From assembly GCA_947474455.1 (NCBI GenBank), contig CANJIL010000016.1:1-55118 (forward strand): a DNA stretch of 55,118 nt. Reading direction: 5' to 3'. Both the position numbers and the translations under genes were made by a program. This document shows, one piece after another, positions 47,453 through 55,118 of the stretch (the first letter of the stretch is position 1; each line of letters starts with the position of its first letter). The stretch comes from Hyphomonadaceae bacterium. Its GTDB lineage: Bacteria > Pseudomonadota > Alphaproteobacteria > Caulobacterales > Hyphomonadaceae. The notes beneath the pieces were generated by a model. It had not been told where the DNA came from. It searched no databases and worked only from the letters and a program-made list of their open reading frames with translations.

Positions 47453-47550
47453 GGGTTACGTCCTTTGTAGCAGCGGGCTTATATGAGGCGCATTGGCGGG
47501 CAGGGCGCAAGAAGGCAATTTGGGCGCGGCTGGCGGAATCAGGAGGGGAC

Positions 47551-47967
47551 ATGGCGGACATCAGGGAAGTTACAGAGCAGTTCGCGGTGGCCCCGCAGCT
47601 CCTGCCAGAGGATTTCGCCGAAGCAGCCGCTCGCGGCTACACGCACATCGTCAATAACCGTCCCGACGGCGAGGCGCCCGATCAGTTGAATTCGGCGGAG
47701 GCCGAAGCGGCGGCGAAGGCGGTGGGGCTCACTTACGTTCATGCCCCATTCGCGGGGCAGCCGACTGCGGCGGCAGTGAAGGCTGCGATGCAGTCGAAGG
47801 GCAAGACGCTGGCCTATTGCAGGTCTGGCACGCGATCGGTGACGGCGTGGGCCTATGCGGAAGCAAGCGATGGGGGCAGTGCGGAGTATATTGTCGATGC
47901 GGCCGAGAACGCCGGTTACAATCTGCGTCCGCTGGTGGGGCTGTTGAGGCAGCTGGGGGCGAAGTAA
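47551..47967 (+). CDS. DUF442/TIGR01244 phosphatase-like or sulfurtransferase-like protein
   Basis: 138 residues with the protein-tyrosine-phosphatase/rhodanese-like loop AYCRSGTRSV (C-x5-R) near 90 and the family opening EQFAVAPQLLPEDFAEAAARGYTHIVNNRPDGE. Members are called beta-lactamase hydrolase-like proteins. Some are fused to metallo-beta-lactamase persulfide dioxygenases (Blh) in sulfide detoxification. The next gene, 3 bp away, encodes a metallo-beta-lactamase protein, repeating that partnership as two proteins. The activity is unproven. Confidence 0.87.
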   Translation: MADIREVTEQFAVAPQLLPEDFAEAAARGYTHIVNNRPDGEAPDQLNSAEAEAAAKAVGLTYVHAPFAGQPTAAAVKAAMQSKGKTLAYCRSGTRSVTAWAYAEASDGGSAEYIVDAAENAGYNLRPLVGLLRQLGAK

Positions 47968-47970
47968 GCC

Positions 47971-48867
47971 GTGGCGGGGATCCCGTTCGTTCGCGATCTA
48001 GAGTTCCGGTATGGCGAGGTTGCGCGGGTGAGCCCGCGCATACGCCGGGTTGTCGCGGAGAATCCGGGGCCGTTCACGTTTCTGGGCACCGGGGTCTACA
48101 TCGTCGGTAATGGCGGGGTTGCGGTGATCGATCCGGGGCCGGTGATCGATGCGCATTTCGAGGCGCTGAAGCGGGCGGTCGCGGGTGAGCGAATCACGCA
48201 TGTCTTCACCACGCACACACATCTCGATCATTCGCCGCTGGCGCATCCGCTGGCGGCGTGGGCGGGGTGCAAGGTCTATGGCCGTCCTGACCCTAACGTT
48301 GCGCACGACGCGATGCAGCTGGAAGAGGGCGTCGAGTCAGGCTTCAGGCCCGATGTTCTGGTGAGCGATGGCGATGTGTTCAGCGGGCCGGACTGGACGC
48401 TGGAGGCGATCGCGACTCCGGGGCACATGTCGAACCATGTCTGCTTTGGGCTGAAGGAAGAGAACGCGCTGTTCTCTGGCGACCACATAATGGGCTGGTC
48501 GACGACGGTGATATCGCCACCGGATGGAAACATGCGGCAATACTTCGCCAGCCTGGAGAAGGTCAGGCTGCGTGGGTTCTCAACGCTGTGGCCGACGCAT
48601 GGCCCGCCGGTGACGGATGTGGCGCCGTTCATCGACGCGTATGCGAGCCATCGTCGAGCGCGGGAGGCGGCGATCGTCGAGCGGATGCGGGCCGGCGATA
48701 CGCTGATCCCCGACATGGTGAAGGTCATTTACAAAGACGTCGACAGGCGGCTGCATCCGGCGGCGGCGCATTCCGTACTGGCGCATGTGATACAGCTGGT
48801 TGAAGAAGGCCGCGCGATCGCGGATGGTCCGCTCGATCTGACGGCTCGCTACAGACTGGCTGCGTGA
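47971..48867 (+). CDS. metallo-beta-lactamase-fold hydrolase with winged-helix tail
   Basis: 298 residues with a GTG start 3 bp after the DUF442 stop. The metal site is THTHLDHSP near 91, with further His in IATPGHMSNHVCF and SGDHIMGWSTTV and a final WPTHGPP. The C-terminal about 65 residues (ERMRAGDTLIPDMVKVIYKD; AAHSVLAHVIQLVEEGRAIA) form the small helical domain seen in LACTB2-type proteins, not that of persulfide dioxygenases. Substrates of this subgroup include RNA and thioesters, so the reaction is not fixed. Confidence 0.85.
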   Translation: MAGIPFVRDLEFRYGEVARVSPRIRRVVAENPGPFTFLGTGVYIVGNGGVAVIDPGPVIDAHFEALKRAVAGERITHVFTTHTHLDHSPLAHPLAAWAGCKVYGRPDPNVAHDAMQLEEGVESGFRPDVLVSDGDVFSGPDWTLEAIATPGHMSNHVCFGLKEENALFSGDHIMGWSTTVISPPDGNMRQYFASLEKVRLRGFSTLWPTHGPPVTDVAPFIDAYASHRRAREAAIVERMRAGDTLIPDMVKVIYKDVDRRLHPAAAHSVLAHVIQLVEEGRAIADGPLDLTARYRLAA

Positions 48868-48880
48868 TGGTGGGGAAGGC

Positions 48881-49390
48881 ATGAAGACGCGTGTGGGGTT
48901 TCTTGCCGCTATAACCGCGATGATCGCTGCGCCGGCGTATGCAGGGCCAACGGCGGAAAACGTGATGCAGGTGTTCACGGAACACTGCATCGACATGCAA
49001 CCTGACCATGTTGCATTGAGAGACGCCGCGCGCGCCAAAGGCTATCTGGGCCTGAGTGCGAGTGCGCTCGGTCCGCTGGGGAGTGCGGTCGGAACGCTGG
49101 GGCTGGTTCTTGCAACCGGCTATCGTATCGAAACGCCCAAGGGAGACATCGTTCTGGCCGTGCAGGAATTCGGCGCTTCCAATCCCGTGCGAAAAGTCGC
49201 CTGCGTGCTGGAATGGTTTGGAGACGCTAACGATACGCCCCGCCCGCGCATCATGGCGCTGTTCGGGAATGCGACATCCAGGGAGCGCGAGGTTACGACA
49301 TGGGAGAATATCGACGGCCCATGGGAGCGTTTGGTGTTCTCGTTCAACAACATGGGCGGCCGATACTCCCTTCGCTTGGAGGCGAAGTGA
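48881..49390 (+). CDS. small exported protein, unknown function
   Basis: 169 residues with a signal peptide (RVGFLAAITAMIAAPAYAG). The mature part has cysteines at FTEHCIDMQ and VACVLEW that may form a disulfide. It also has the stretch PRPRIMALFGNATSREREVTTWENIDGPWERLVFSF, reminiscent of short exported alphaproteobacterial proteins without a named function. It follows the metallo-beta-lactamase gene by 13 bp, so it is probably in the same transcript. Confidence 0.72.
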   Translation: MKTRVGFLAAITAMIAAPAYAGPTAENVMQVFTEHCIDMQPDHVALRDAARAKGYLGLSASALGPLGSAVGTLGLVLATGYRIETPKGDIVLAVQEFGASNPVRKVACVLEWFGDANDTPRPRIMALFGNATSREREVTTWENIDGPWERLVFSFNNMGGRYSLRLEAK

Positions 49391-49403
49391 GCGGAGGCCT
49401 CGC

Positions 49404-51167
49404 CTAACGCTCAACGACCGGCGGTGACCACAGGCGGACGCCAACAGGCTCGCCGAGCTGTTTGAGTTCCCCGATCACCAGTTGCGCGCGTTTGCGCCCG
49501 ACAACCGCGCCAAGGACTTCAGCGATCTGCGCTTCCGCTGCGCCGCTGGCTTTGGCTTTCATCATCGTGCTGGCAAGCAGCTCGAGCGGCGTCGGGCGAT
49601 GGATGTTCAGGCGGATGTCCATCCGGTCTTCCGGTTTGAAGCCGGCCAGGGCGCGGGCTTCGTTGAGGGCGGCGATGAAGTCACCGGTCTTGTCGACGAG
49701 GCCGTTCTTCAGCGCATCTTCGCCGGACCATACGCGGCCCCGCGCAACCTCCTGCACCTTCTGCAGCGGCAGCTTGCGGCCTTCTGCGACGAGGCCGGTG
49801 AAGCGGTCATACGTCGCCTGCAGGCCTTCCAGCATCTTGGTGCGCTGTGCGGGCGTCAGCTTCTCGGTGGAATAGGCGGAGGCGAATTCGCCGCCGACGC
49901 TGACCGAGTCCGGGTTGATGCCAAACTGGCGAAGGCCGTCAGCTATGGCGAACTTTCCGCCGAACACGCCGATGGAGCCTGTAATTGTCGAGCGATTGGC
50001 GATGATGGCGTCGGCGCTGGCGGCTACATAATAACCGCCTGAGGCGGCCATCGACCCCATCGAGACGACCACCTTTTTGCCAGACGCCTGCACCTTCTTC
50101 ACGGCGCTCCAGATCTGGTCGGACGCGATGGCTGATCCGCCGCCGGAGTCGACGCGGAAGACAACCGCGTTGATGGTCTTGTCCTCGGCGATATCAAGCA
50201 GCTGTTTTGCTACGCGGTCAGACGCGAACTCCGGCGATCCGAGCGACAGGACATCAACCGGTCTGCCGCCTCCGGTGATGATGTCTCCCTCGCCGCCCAC
50301 AACGGCGATGACGGCGCGGCCGCCACGCAGGGGCGGTTCGTAGTCATCGATCGCGATCAGCTTGGCGCCCGCGCGCTTCTCGGCGGCGGCGGCGGCTTCG
50401 TCGGGATAGCCCAGCCGGTCGACAAGTTTGAGGTCGGCCGCTTGCTGCGCCTGATAAGGGCTCGCTTCGAGCAGAGCTCGCAGCGTGAGGGGGGCGATCT
50501 TGCGGTCCTGCGCAATGTCGGCGATCGAGTGCGTCCAGACGCTGCTGGCCAGGGCGGTCATCGCCGTCGCATTAGGCGCAGTATAGCCCTTCTGTTTATA
50601 CACGTCGGCGGCGCCCTTGAACTCGTAGAACTGCTCGATCTCGGGCGAGACCTTCAGCTTTTCCATTGCGCTGCCGAGGAACATTGTCTCGAATGTGATG
50701 CCGGGTGTTTCGAAGGTTGTGCCCGGCTGCAGCCAGATCTCGTTGGCGGCCGATATGGCCCGATAGGCGGCGGGGCCGGAGGCGAGGAAACCCTGGCTGT
50801 GCGCGATGACGAATTTGTCCTTCGCCCGCAGGCGTAGGAAGGCGGCGCGCAGCTCTTCGGCGCGGGACGAGCCGAGATTCATCTCGGCCGCACGCACGAA
50901 CACACCTTTGACCGCCGGGTCATCCGCGGCTGCGTTCAGGCGCAGAAGGACTTCTATGAAGGAGGTGCCGGACAAGATGGAGTTAACGGCGTTTGTGGCC
51001 GGCTGATCGGGAAATCCTTCCCGCAGGTCGATTTCCAGCACCGCATTGTTCACCCGCGCTGGCTCGGCGGACGGGATGAAGGAAATGATCAGGACAAGCG
51101 GGATGAGGACGAAGAACACCACCAGGGCGGCCAGGCCGCCAAGGAAGGTCAGCAGAAAGATTCTCAT
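49404..51167 (-). CDS. sppA: signal peptide peptidase SppA, 67K type
   Basis: 587 residues, the length of the long (two-domain) SppA. It has an N-terminal anchor (FLLTFLGGLAALVVFFVLIPLVLIISFI) and tandem ClpP-like domains. The serine nucleophile is in VVVSMGSMAASGGYYVAASADAI near 355-375. The general-base lysine lies in the first domain (RLRAKDKFVIAHSQGF). It degrades leftover signal peptides in the inner membrane facing the periplasm. It is convergent with the exported-protein gene at 48881 and downstream of the tRNA-Pro gene on the same strand. Confidence 0.93.
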   Translation of the reverse strand: MRIFLLTFLGGLAALVVFFVLIPLVLIISFIPSAEPARVNNAVLEIDLREGFPDQPATNAVNSILSGTSFIEVLLRLNAAADDPAVKGVFVRAAEMNLGSSRAEELRAAFLRLRAKDKFVIAHSQGFLASGPAAYRAISAANEIWLQPGTTFETPGITFETMFLGSAMEKLKVSPEIEQFYEFKGAADVYKQKGYTAPNATAMTALASSVWTHSIADIAQDRKIAPLTLRALLEASPYQAQQAADLKLVDRLGYPDEAAAAAEKRAGAKLIAIDDYEPPLRGGRAVIAVVGGEGDIITGGGRPVDVLSLGSPEFASDRVAKQLLDIAEDKTINAVVFRVDSGGGSAIASDQIWSAVKKVQASGKKVVVSMGSMAASGGYYVAASADAIIANRSTITGSIGVFGGKFAIADGLRQFGINPDSVSVGGEFASAYSTEKLTPAQRTKMLEGLQATYDRFTGLVAEGRKLPLQKVQEVARGRVWSGEDALKNGLVDKTGDFIAALNEARALAGFKPEDRMDIRLNIHRPTPLELLASTMMKAKASGAAEAQIAEVLGAVVGRKRAQLVIGELKQLGEPVGVRLWSPPVVER

Positions 51168-51271
51168 GCCGCGATCTCCGCGCCGGAAATCTCCGGCGGC
51201 AAAGCCATAAAGGCAAATACCGGCATGCGAAACCGCATCCCGACAGCCTCATTTCAGCGTGGGAGCGCCCC

Positions 51272-51348
51272 TGGTCGGAGTAGCTGGATTCGAACCAACG
51301 ACCTCTTGCTCCCGAAGCAAGCGCTCTACCAGGCTGAGCTATACTCCG
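51272..51348 (-). tRNA. tRNA-Pro (CGG)
   Basis: 77 nt including CCA (complement of TGG at 51272-51274). Acceptor stem CGGAGTA/TACTCCG, D-arm GCTCAGCCTGGTAGAGC, anticodon stem CTTGC/GCAAG with loop TTCGGGA (anticodon CGG), and T-arm with GGTTCGAATCC are all in place. Discriminator A. Confidence 0.95.
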
Positions 51349-51518
51349 ACGGAGCGGGGCCTATAGCGGCTTTCGGAAACGTGCGCAACGCTCGAAAACG
51401 AAAGGCAATCCGCTATCGCTTCGAGCCCGAAAAGGGGTCGAAACTACGTCAAAACAAGGCCGATTCCCGCTGTTGCTTTCGGCGCGCGAATTCTCTAACT
51501 CTCCGCTCCTCCCTGCAC

Positions 51519-51593
<75 letters not shown>

Positions 51594-52286
51594 GGGAGAA
51601 ATAGTCTCCACCCAGCCGGTCGTTGAGGCTCTGAATATCTCCCAACTGTCCGGGACTTAGCGACAGAGATTGCTCCCAGAGACGCGTTTGTGGTTCGTGC
51701 AGGGAGCGACTTTGGGTCGTTTGCGTGGGCGAGTCTCCCGTTCCGCGATGAAAATCGAAATTCTCATGCGCGGCAGAATTCGAGAGACTCAATTCACATA
51801 GTGGTCGCTGGCGCCAGGCCGCCTGTTGAATGCGGTTCTGTCTCTCGAAATGGACGCGGATCGACTCCACACGAAACAATATCGGGGTCGGTGGACGGGC
51901 AGGGAGTGGATGTCGCGGCGCGACATTCACGATGTTGCTAGGCAACGGGCAACGGGCCGCTGGCCGACGGTATCCCAAAAAGTCGGGACGAAGGGCGGGC
52001 GTCGTGGAAACCCAGACAGGGTTCGCCGTATCGCCACAAGGTTACGAGCGGCTCGAATGGTTCCGGACTCCGGACAGTCCAGCCCCACATTACCTACGGC
52101 GGTACTGGGGCCCGAAACGGTCAGATCAAACTTCGACCATCGGCATTGTTGCAGCCAGCTATGGTTGTCGGCTGGCCTGGTTGAAAACTCGACCTCGCCA
52201 TGAACCAACATGCGCCGTTTCTCCAGCGGACCTCGATGTCGATGGGCGAAATCTGCTGCATCTCCCCAATTCGCGCGCGCGATACC
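51594..52286. other. region 3' of tRNA-Gln without recognised genes
   Basis: About 690 bp. Open frames on both strands have no family signature. GCAACGG is repeated in tandem near 51943-51956. The stretch may be the edge of inserted accessory DNA, since the genes that follow are of an accessory type, but no second copy of the tRNA 3' end is visible in the window. Confidence 0.4.
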
Positions 52287-52339
52287 TTGACACGCGTAGT
52301 TATTCGAATGTTTATTCGCCGAATGAGCATTCGGTGAAT
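52287..52339 (+). promoter_or_regulatory. promoter with long palindromic operator for the TetR/MFS operon
   Basis: TTGACA at 52287-52292, an 18-bp spacer, then TTTATT at 52311-52316 as a plausible -10. Overlapping it is ATTCGCCGAATG-AG-CATTCGGTGAAT (52314-52339), an inverted repeat with a single mismatch. A further palindromic half, ATTCGAAT, is at 52302-52309. The arrangement is typical of TetR autorepression. Confidence 0.65.
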
Positions 52340-52355
52340 GGGTAGGTGGTTGGCC

Positions 52356-52961
52356 ATGCGAACTCGGGACGACGACCTCAACAAAACCCGCAGCGCCACC
52401 ATCCTCTCCGCCGCCGGGGACTGTTTCGTCCGCAACGGTTTCCATTCAACCAGCATGAAAGACATTTGCAGCGCTGCAGGGATGAGTCCGGGCACGCTCT
52501 ACCATTACTTCCGATCGAAGGCCGACATCATCGCCGGGATTGTCGAGGGAGAGAGAGCGGCGACGCAGCTAATCCTGAGCCGGCTAACGGACGCGCCTGA
52601 CTTTATGCAGGCATTGTTTATGGCGCTCGAAGCTCTCGCTGGTTCCATCACTGAACGGGATCTGATCCTTCACGCGGAAGTCTCCGCCGAAGTTTTGCGC
52701 CGCCCTGAATTGCGGGTGCGGGCACGCGCGGCGGACGATGAGGCGAGGGATTGGCTGGCTGCGGCCATTGCGGAGGCACAGGCCAGTGGCGAACTCGCCC
52801 GGGTTCTAAGCGCGCATGAAGCGGCGGTATGCGTCCTGGCTCTGATCGACGGAATGCTGTGGCGCGCCACGCTGCATGAAGCATCCGATCTTGGCGAAAG
52901 ACTTGAACCCCTGAAGCAGGCGCTCACCCGCCTCCTCGCGGAAGGGCAGGTCCCGCGATGA
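52356..52961 (+). CDS. TetR/AcrR-family regulator
   Basis: 201 residues from the ATG at 52356 (MRTRDDDLNKTRSATIL), which has GGTAGGTGG ahead. A start at 52338 lies inside the operator palindrome and has no ribosome site. HTH at about 12-55 (AAGDCFVRNGFHSTSMKDICSAAGM, then SPGTLYHYFRSKADIIAGI). The ligand domain has no strong signature. It is translationally coupled (ATGA) to an MFS exporter, which it most likely controls with itself through the operator at 52314-52339. Confidence 0.87.
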   Translation: MRTRDDDLNKTRSATILSAAGDCFVRNGFHSTSMKDICSAAGMSPGTLYHYFRSKADIIAGIVEGERAATQLILSRLTDAPDFMQALFMALEALAGSITERDLILHAEVSAEVLRRPELRVRARAADDEARDWLAAAIAEAQASGELARVLSAHEAAVCVLALIDGMLWRATLHEASDLGERLEPLKQALTRLLAEGQVPR

Positions 52962-54172
52962 AACTCGTCCGTGCGCGGTGGCCAATCGTGGGACTGATGA
53001 TCCAGAGCGGCTTTGCACGATGCGCCAATCAGATGGCGGCAATCGTCTACGGGTGGGCGATCCAGCAACAGACAGGCAGCGGCCTTGCCGCAGGGTTCGT
53101 GATGGCGGCTAGCGTGGGCGCCCTCGTAGTCGGCACGCTCTTCGCCGGCCGGATTGTTGCCCGCTGGGGCGTGCGACGTGTCGCGCTGTCAGGCGCGTGG
53201 GTCAGTGCGCTGTCTGCTTGCGTCATTGCGTCTCTTTTCGCAGCCGGCCACGCCGATCCGCTGACCATCGCGGCCGTCGCTGCGCTTGGAGCAGTTCTGG
53301 ACGGTCCGGCGACGATCGCCGTCGAGACAAACTTTCCCGCCGTCGCACGTCTGGCGCGTGTTCGGCTACTATCACTTAACGCCGTCAACGAAAGCCTTGA
53401 GCATCTCGCGGCGTTGATGGCGCCAGCAGTAGGCGTCGCCATCATGGCGGTCGCAGGATCATCGGCCGGCGTTGCGGCGGTCGCCGGACTGTCACTGTTG
53501 GGAGCCACGATACTGACGGCAGCATTGCCGCCTTTCCGGACGCTGCAGACAGCGAGAGCGACCAGACTGAGAACGATCGTCGATTGGCTGTCGCGCGATC
53601 GTCTCGTGTGTGCCCTGGTCGTGCTGTTGAGCCTCGCGGTCAGCTTGCTCGCGTCGATTCAGCTAGTAATCCTTCCGCTCGCGTTGGGGCATCGCGGAGA
53701 TGGAGCCCAAGGCCTCGCCATGTTTCTGGCGATGTTCGGGGTCGGCGGACTTCTCGGCGCACTGGGAGCTGGAATCTACAAGGGCGCCATAGCGTTTCGC
53801 TGGTTGTTGCCCATCGTGTTTCTGTGCCTTGCCATTGCGACGACGTTTCTTGTCGCTAGCACATCTGCATTCAACCTGGCGATCGGCGGCCTGCTGTCCG
53901 GAGCCTGCGTTGGCTTCGTCTCTCCGCCTCTCGCCACAGCCCTGCAGCAGCGCCCACCCAAACATCTCCGCGCAGATATCCAGGCCATCTCCGGCGCGTT
54001 GATCTTTGCAGGCGCGCCAGTAGCTATGGTCGGCCTTGGCCTTCTATCCGAAGCACTAAGGGCCGGCGATCTCTTGTCCATCGTGGCCGGAGGTTTTGTT
54101 GTTTTGGCGGCCTGCGCCCTGGTTGCTGTACCGGGCAACGGGCACCGGACGGACCAGACCGCATCGAAGTGA
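52958..54172 (+). CDS. MFS transporter
   Basis: 404 residues with about 12 hydrophobic spans. The first half has FVMAASVGALVVGTLFAGRIVARWGVRRVALSG, a motif A-like loop (GRIVARWGVRR) between spans 2 and 3. It resembles the EntS/MFS_3 group of exporters rather than DHA1 drug pumps. Its start overlaps the TetR stop (ATGA), so one transcript makes both. The substrate is unknown. The regulator-exporter pair suggests a toxic compound or a siderophore-like product. Confidence 0.85.
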   Translation: MKLVRARWPIVGLMIQSGFARCANQMAAIVYGWAIQQQTGSGLAAGFVMAASVGALVVGTLFAGRIVARWGVRRVALSGAWVSALSACVIASLFAAGHADPLTIAAVAALGAVLDGPATIAVETNFPAVARLARVRLLSLNAVNESLEHLAALMAPAVGVAIMAVAGSSAGVAAVAGLSLLGATILTAALPPFRTLQTARATRLRTIVDWLSRDRLVCALVVLLSLAVSLLASIQLVILPLALGHRGDGAQGLAMFLAMFGVGGLLGALGAGIYKGAIAFRWLLPIVFLCLAIATTFLVASTSAFNLAIGGLLSGACVGFVSPPLATALQQRPPKHLRADIQAISGALIFAGAPVAMVGLGLLSEALRAGDLLSIVAGGFVVLAACALVAVPGNGHRTDQTASK

Positions 54173-54433
54173 CTGCTTCTGGGCGAGCTCCAGCCTGATC
54201 CGTAGGGCAGAGGGGACCGGCAATTCCCGAGCGACCCCGGCTTAGGCAAGAAAGTGGCGGGCTCGGCTCTCGTGGCCCAAGACAGCCATGACACTCGGCT
54301 CCTTCAACCCGATACCCCTGCGAGCAGCAGCATCGGCGAGAAGCTCGCATGATGGATGTTTGCACGGGTCTCGATTAATCGGTTGAGTTCGAGCCCCGCA
54401 AGCGCGGCGGGATCGTTTCAACCAAGGTGATGA

Positions 54434-54992
54434 ATGCAGGGTTTCCCAACCGAGTTGCCCCTCCATGGCATAGGAGATGTGGCCGCCTTCGCTCTGTTCA
54501 GCACCGCGATCCAAAGCCGTTCTGCCAAGCTGGGGGATGTTCACGCACTCGCTCATATGGACCCACCGCCGCTAGGCATTGCTGCGCGCCTTGTCGGCTT
54601 GAACGCAGAGTTTAACCAGAACATGCTACATCGGGAGGTCAGCCCATTTGCGACCGAAGTTGAGGTCCGGGTCATCGATTGGCTGGGGCCGCTGTTTGGC
54701 ATGCGCTGTGGGCACTTCTGTTCTGGGTCCACGCTGGCCAACCTCACTGCCCTTTGGCGCGCGCGCGAGGCCGGCGCCCAGTGCGTCATTGCTTCAGCAG
54801 ATGCGCACATCTCCGTCGCCAAAGCCGCCCATATCCTGGGCATGCCGTTTCGAGCCGTCGCTGTGGATGTGCACGGTCGTTTGAACCGGACGCAGTTGGG
54901 TGATGTCAAAGAAGCCGCGGTCGTGCTGACCGCGGGCACGACCGGCCGCGGGGTCATTGATGCATTGGAGCCTGTTGCCTGCCGGTGGGTGC
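54434..54992 (+). pseudogene. PLP-dependent group II decarboxylase, 5' fragment cut by IS
   Basis: About 186 codons of a group II (aromatic amino acid/glutamate type) decarboxylase are present: FPTELPLHGIGDVAAFALF, LAHMDPPPLGIAA, FNQNMLHREVSPFATEVE, GHFCSGSTLANLTALWRARE, VIASADAHISVAKAAHILG and VVLTAGTTGRGVIDALEPV. Similarity ends at CRWV, where the IS3-family end begins (54993). The segment with the PLP lysine is missing, so it is inactive. The rest may lie beyond the element. Confidence 0.8.
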
Positions 54993-55118
54993 TGATCCGC
55001 CCCCTTTGAAGTGGTCCGCCCTTAGGTATGCTTTTGGACGGGATGGAGGATCACGATGGCAAGGAAACGGAAGCCCGAAGAGATTGTTGCGAAGCTTCGG
55101 CAGGTTGATGTGCTGGTC
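54993..55118 (+). mobile_element. IS3-family element, left end (partial)
   Basis: It begins TGATCCGCCCCC inside the decarboxylase frame and contains AAGTGGTCC, matching the element end at the left window edge. The transposase OrfA starts 63 bp inside. The element runs off the window. Confidence 0.85.
55056..55118 (+). CDS. IS3-family transposase OrfA, partial
   Basis: The first 21 codons encode MARKRKPEEIVAKLRQVDVL and one more residue, the conserved start of an IS3-family OrfA helix-turn-helix protein. A GGAGGA ribosome site (55045-55050) precedes it. The 3' part is outside the window. In the full element, OrfA and the integrase-like OrfB are joined by -1 frameshifting. Confidence 0.88.
   Translation, partial: MARKRKPEEIVAKLRQVDVLV

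Noticed and set aside
54242-54430. Minus-strand protein-like stretch (LAGLELNRLIETRANIHHAS) near 54305-54405
   Set aside because: It has about 40 plausible residues and a stop, but no start, no ribosome site and no recognised family. It could be the tail of a lost gene, or chance.

Overview
The window looks like chromosomal DNA of a GC-rich alphaproteobacterium. The supporting signs are intact housekeeping genes (clpB, uvrC, aroC, pdxH, fbp, tlyA), two tRNA genes with encoded CCA, and a near-perfect match to the alphaproteobacterial general-stress (EcfG-type) promoter GGAAC-N16-CGTT. A genus cannot be named from the sequence; a GTP-type PEP carboxykinase and many small secreted proteins would fit a Hyphomonadaceae/Caulobacterales-like lineage, but that is only an inference.

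Layout. 1-2340: the end of an IS3-family element that has cut a threonine aldolase gene, then a haloacid dehalogenase whose stop codon carries an IS630-family insertion. 2344-10372: an isoquinoline-1-oxidoreductase-type molybdenum hydroxylase pair, a zinc-ribbon protein, a sirtuin, a 3-hydroxyacyl-CoA dehydrogenase/SDR/membrane-protein run, and a frameshifted TonB-C-like gene. 10449-19106: clpB, a decayed Ig-like-domain gene, a Crp/Fnr regulator, and an EmrAB efflux pump with a divergent TetR regulator. 19290-23985: a frameshifted lipoprotein gene, uvrC, a fatty acid desaturase, and a gene-poor stretch with an IS4-family remnant. 23986-33073: fbp, a DASS transporter, an AEC transporter, a GNAT, an acyl-CoA ligase, two paralogous small membrane proteins behind an EcfG-type promoter, a ZntB/CorA transporter, a dead sodC, and tlyA. 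33219-43310: a glycine-zipper protein, aroC, two decayed secreted-protein genes around pdxH, GTP-PEPCK, a glycerophosphodiesterase, an acyl-CoA ligase and a DUF1499 protein. 43361-51167: a split Opp-type peptide importer (A, then C and B, no ATPases in the window), a DUF442 plus metallo-beta-lactamase pair, and SppA. 51272-55118: tRNA-Pro and tRNA-Gln, then a more accessory-looking tail with a TetR/MFS operon behind a strong palindromic operator, and a PLP decarboxylase cut by a second IS3-family end.

Themes. Carbon metabolism genes point to gluconeogenic growth on acids and fatty acids (fbp, pckG, two acyl-CoA ligases, hydroxyacyl-CoA dehydrogenase, dicarboxylate-type transporter). A second theme is gene decay. 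At least six small genes, mostly for exported or lipid-anchored proteins, carry frameshifts or stops, while the long core genes are clean. Three insertion events and an IS4 remnant add to this. The most attractive item for follow-up is the stress-promoter-driven pair of duplicated small membrane proteins at 30039-30575. No CRISPR array, prophage or complete novel multi-gene defence system was recognised.
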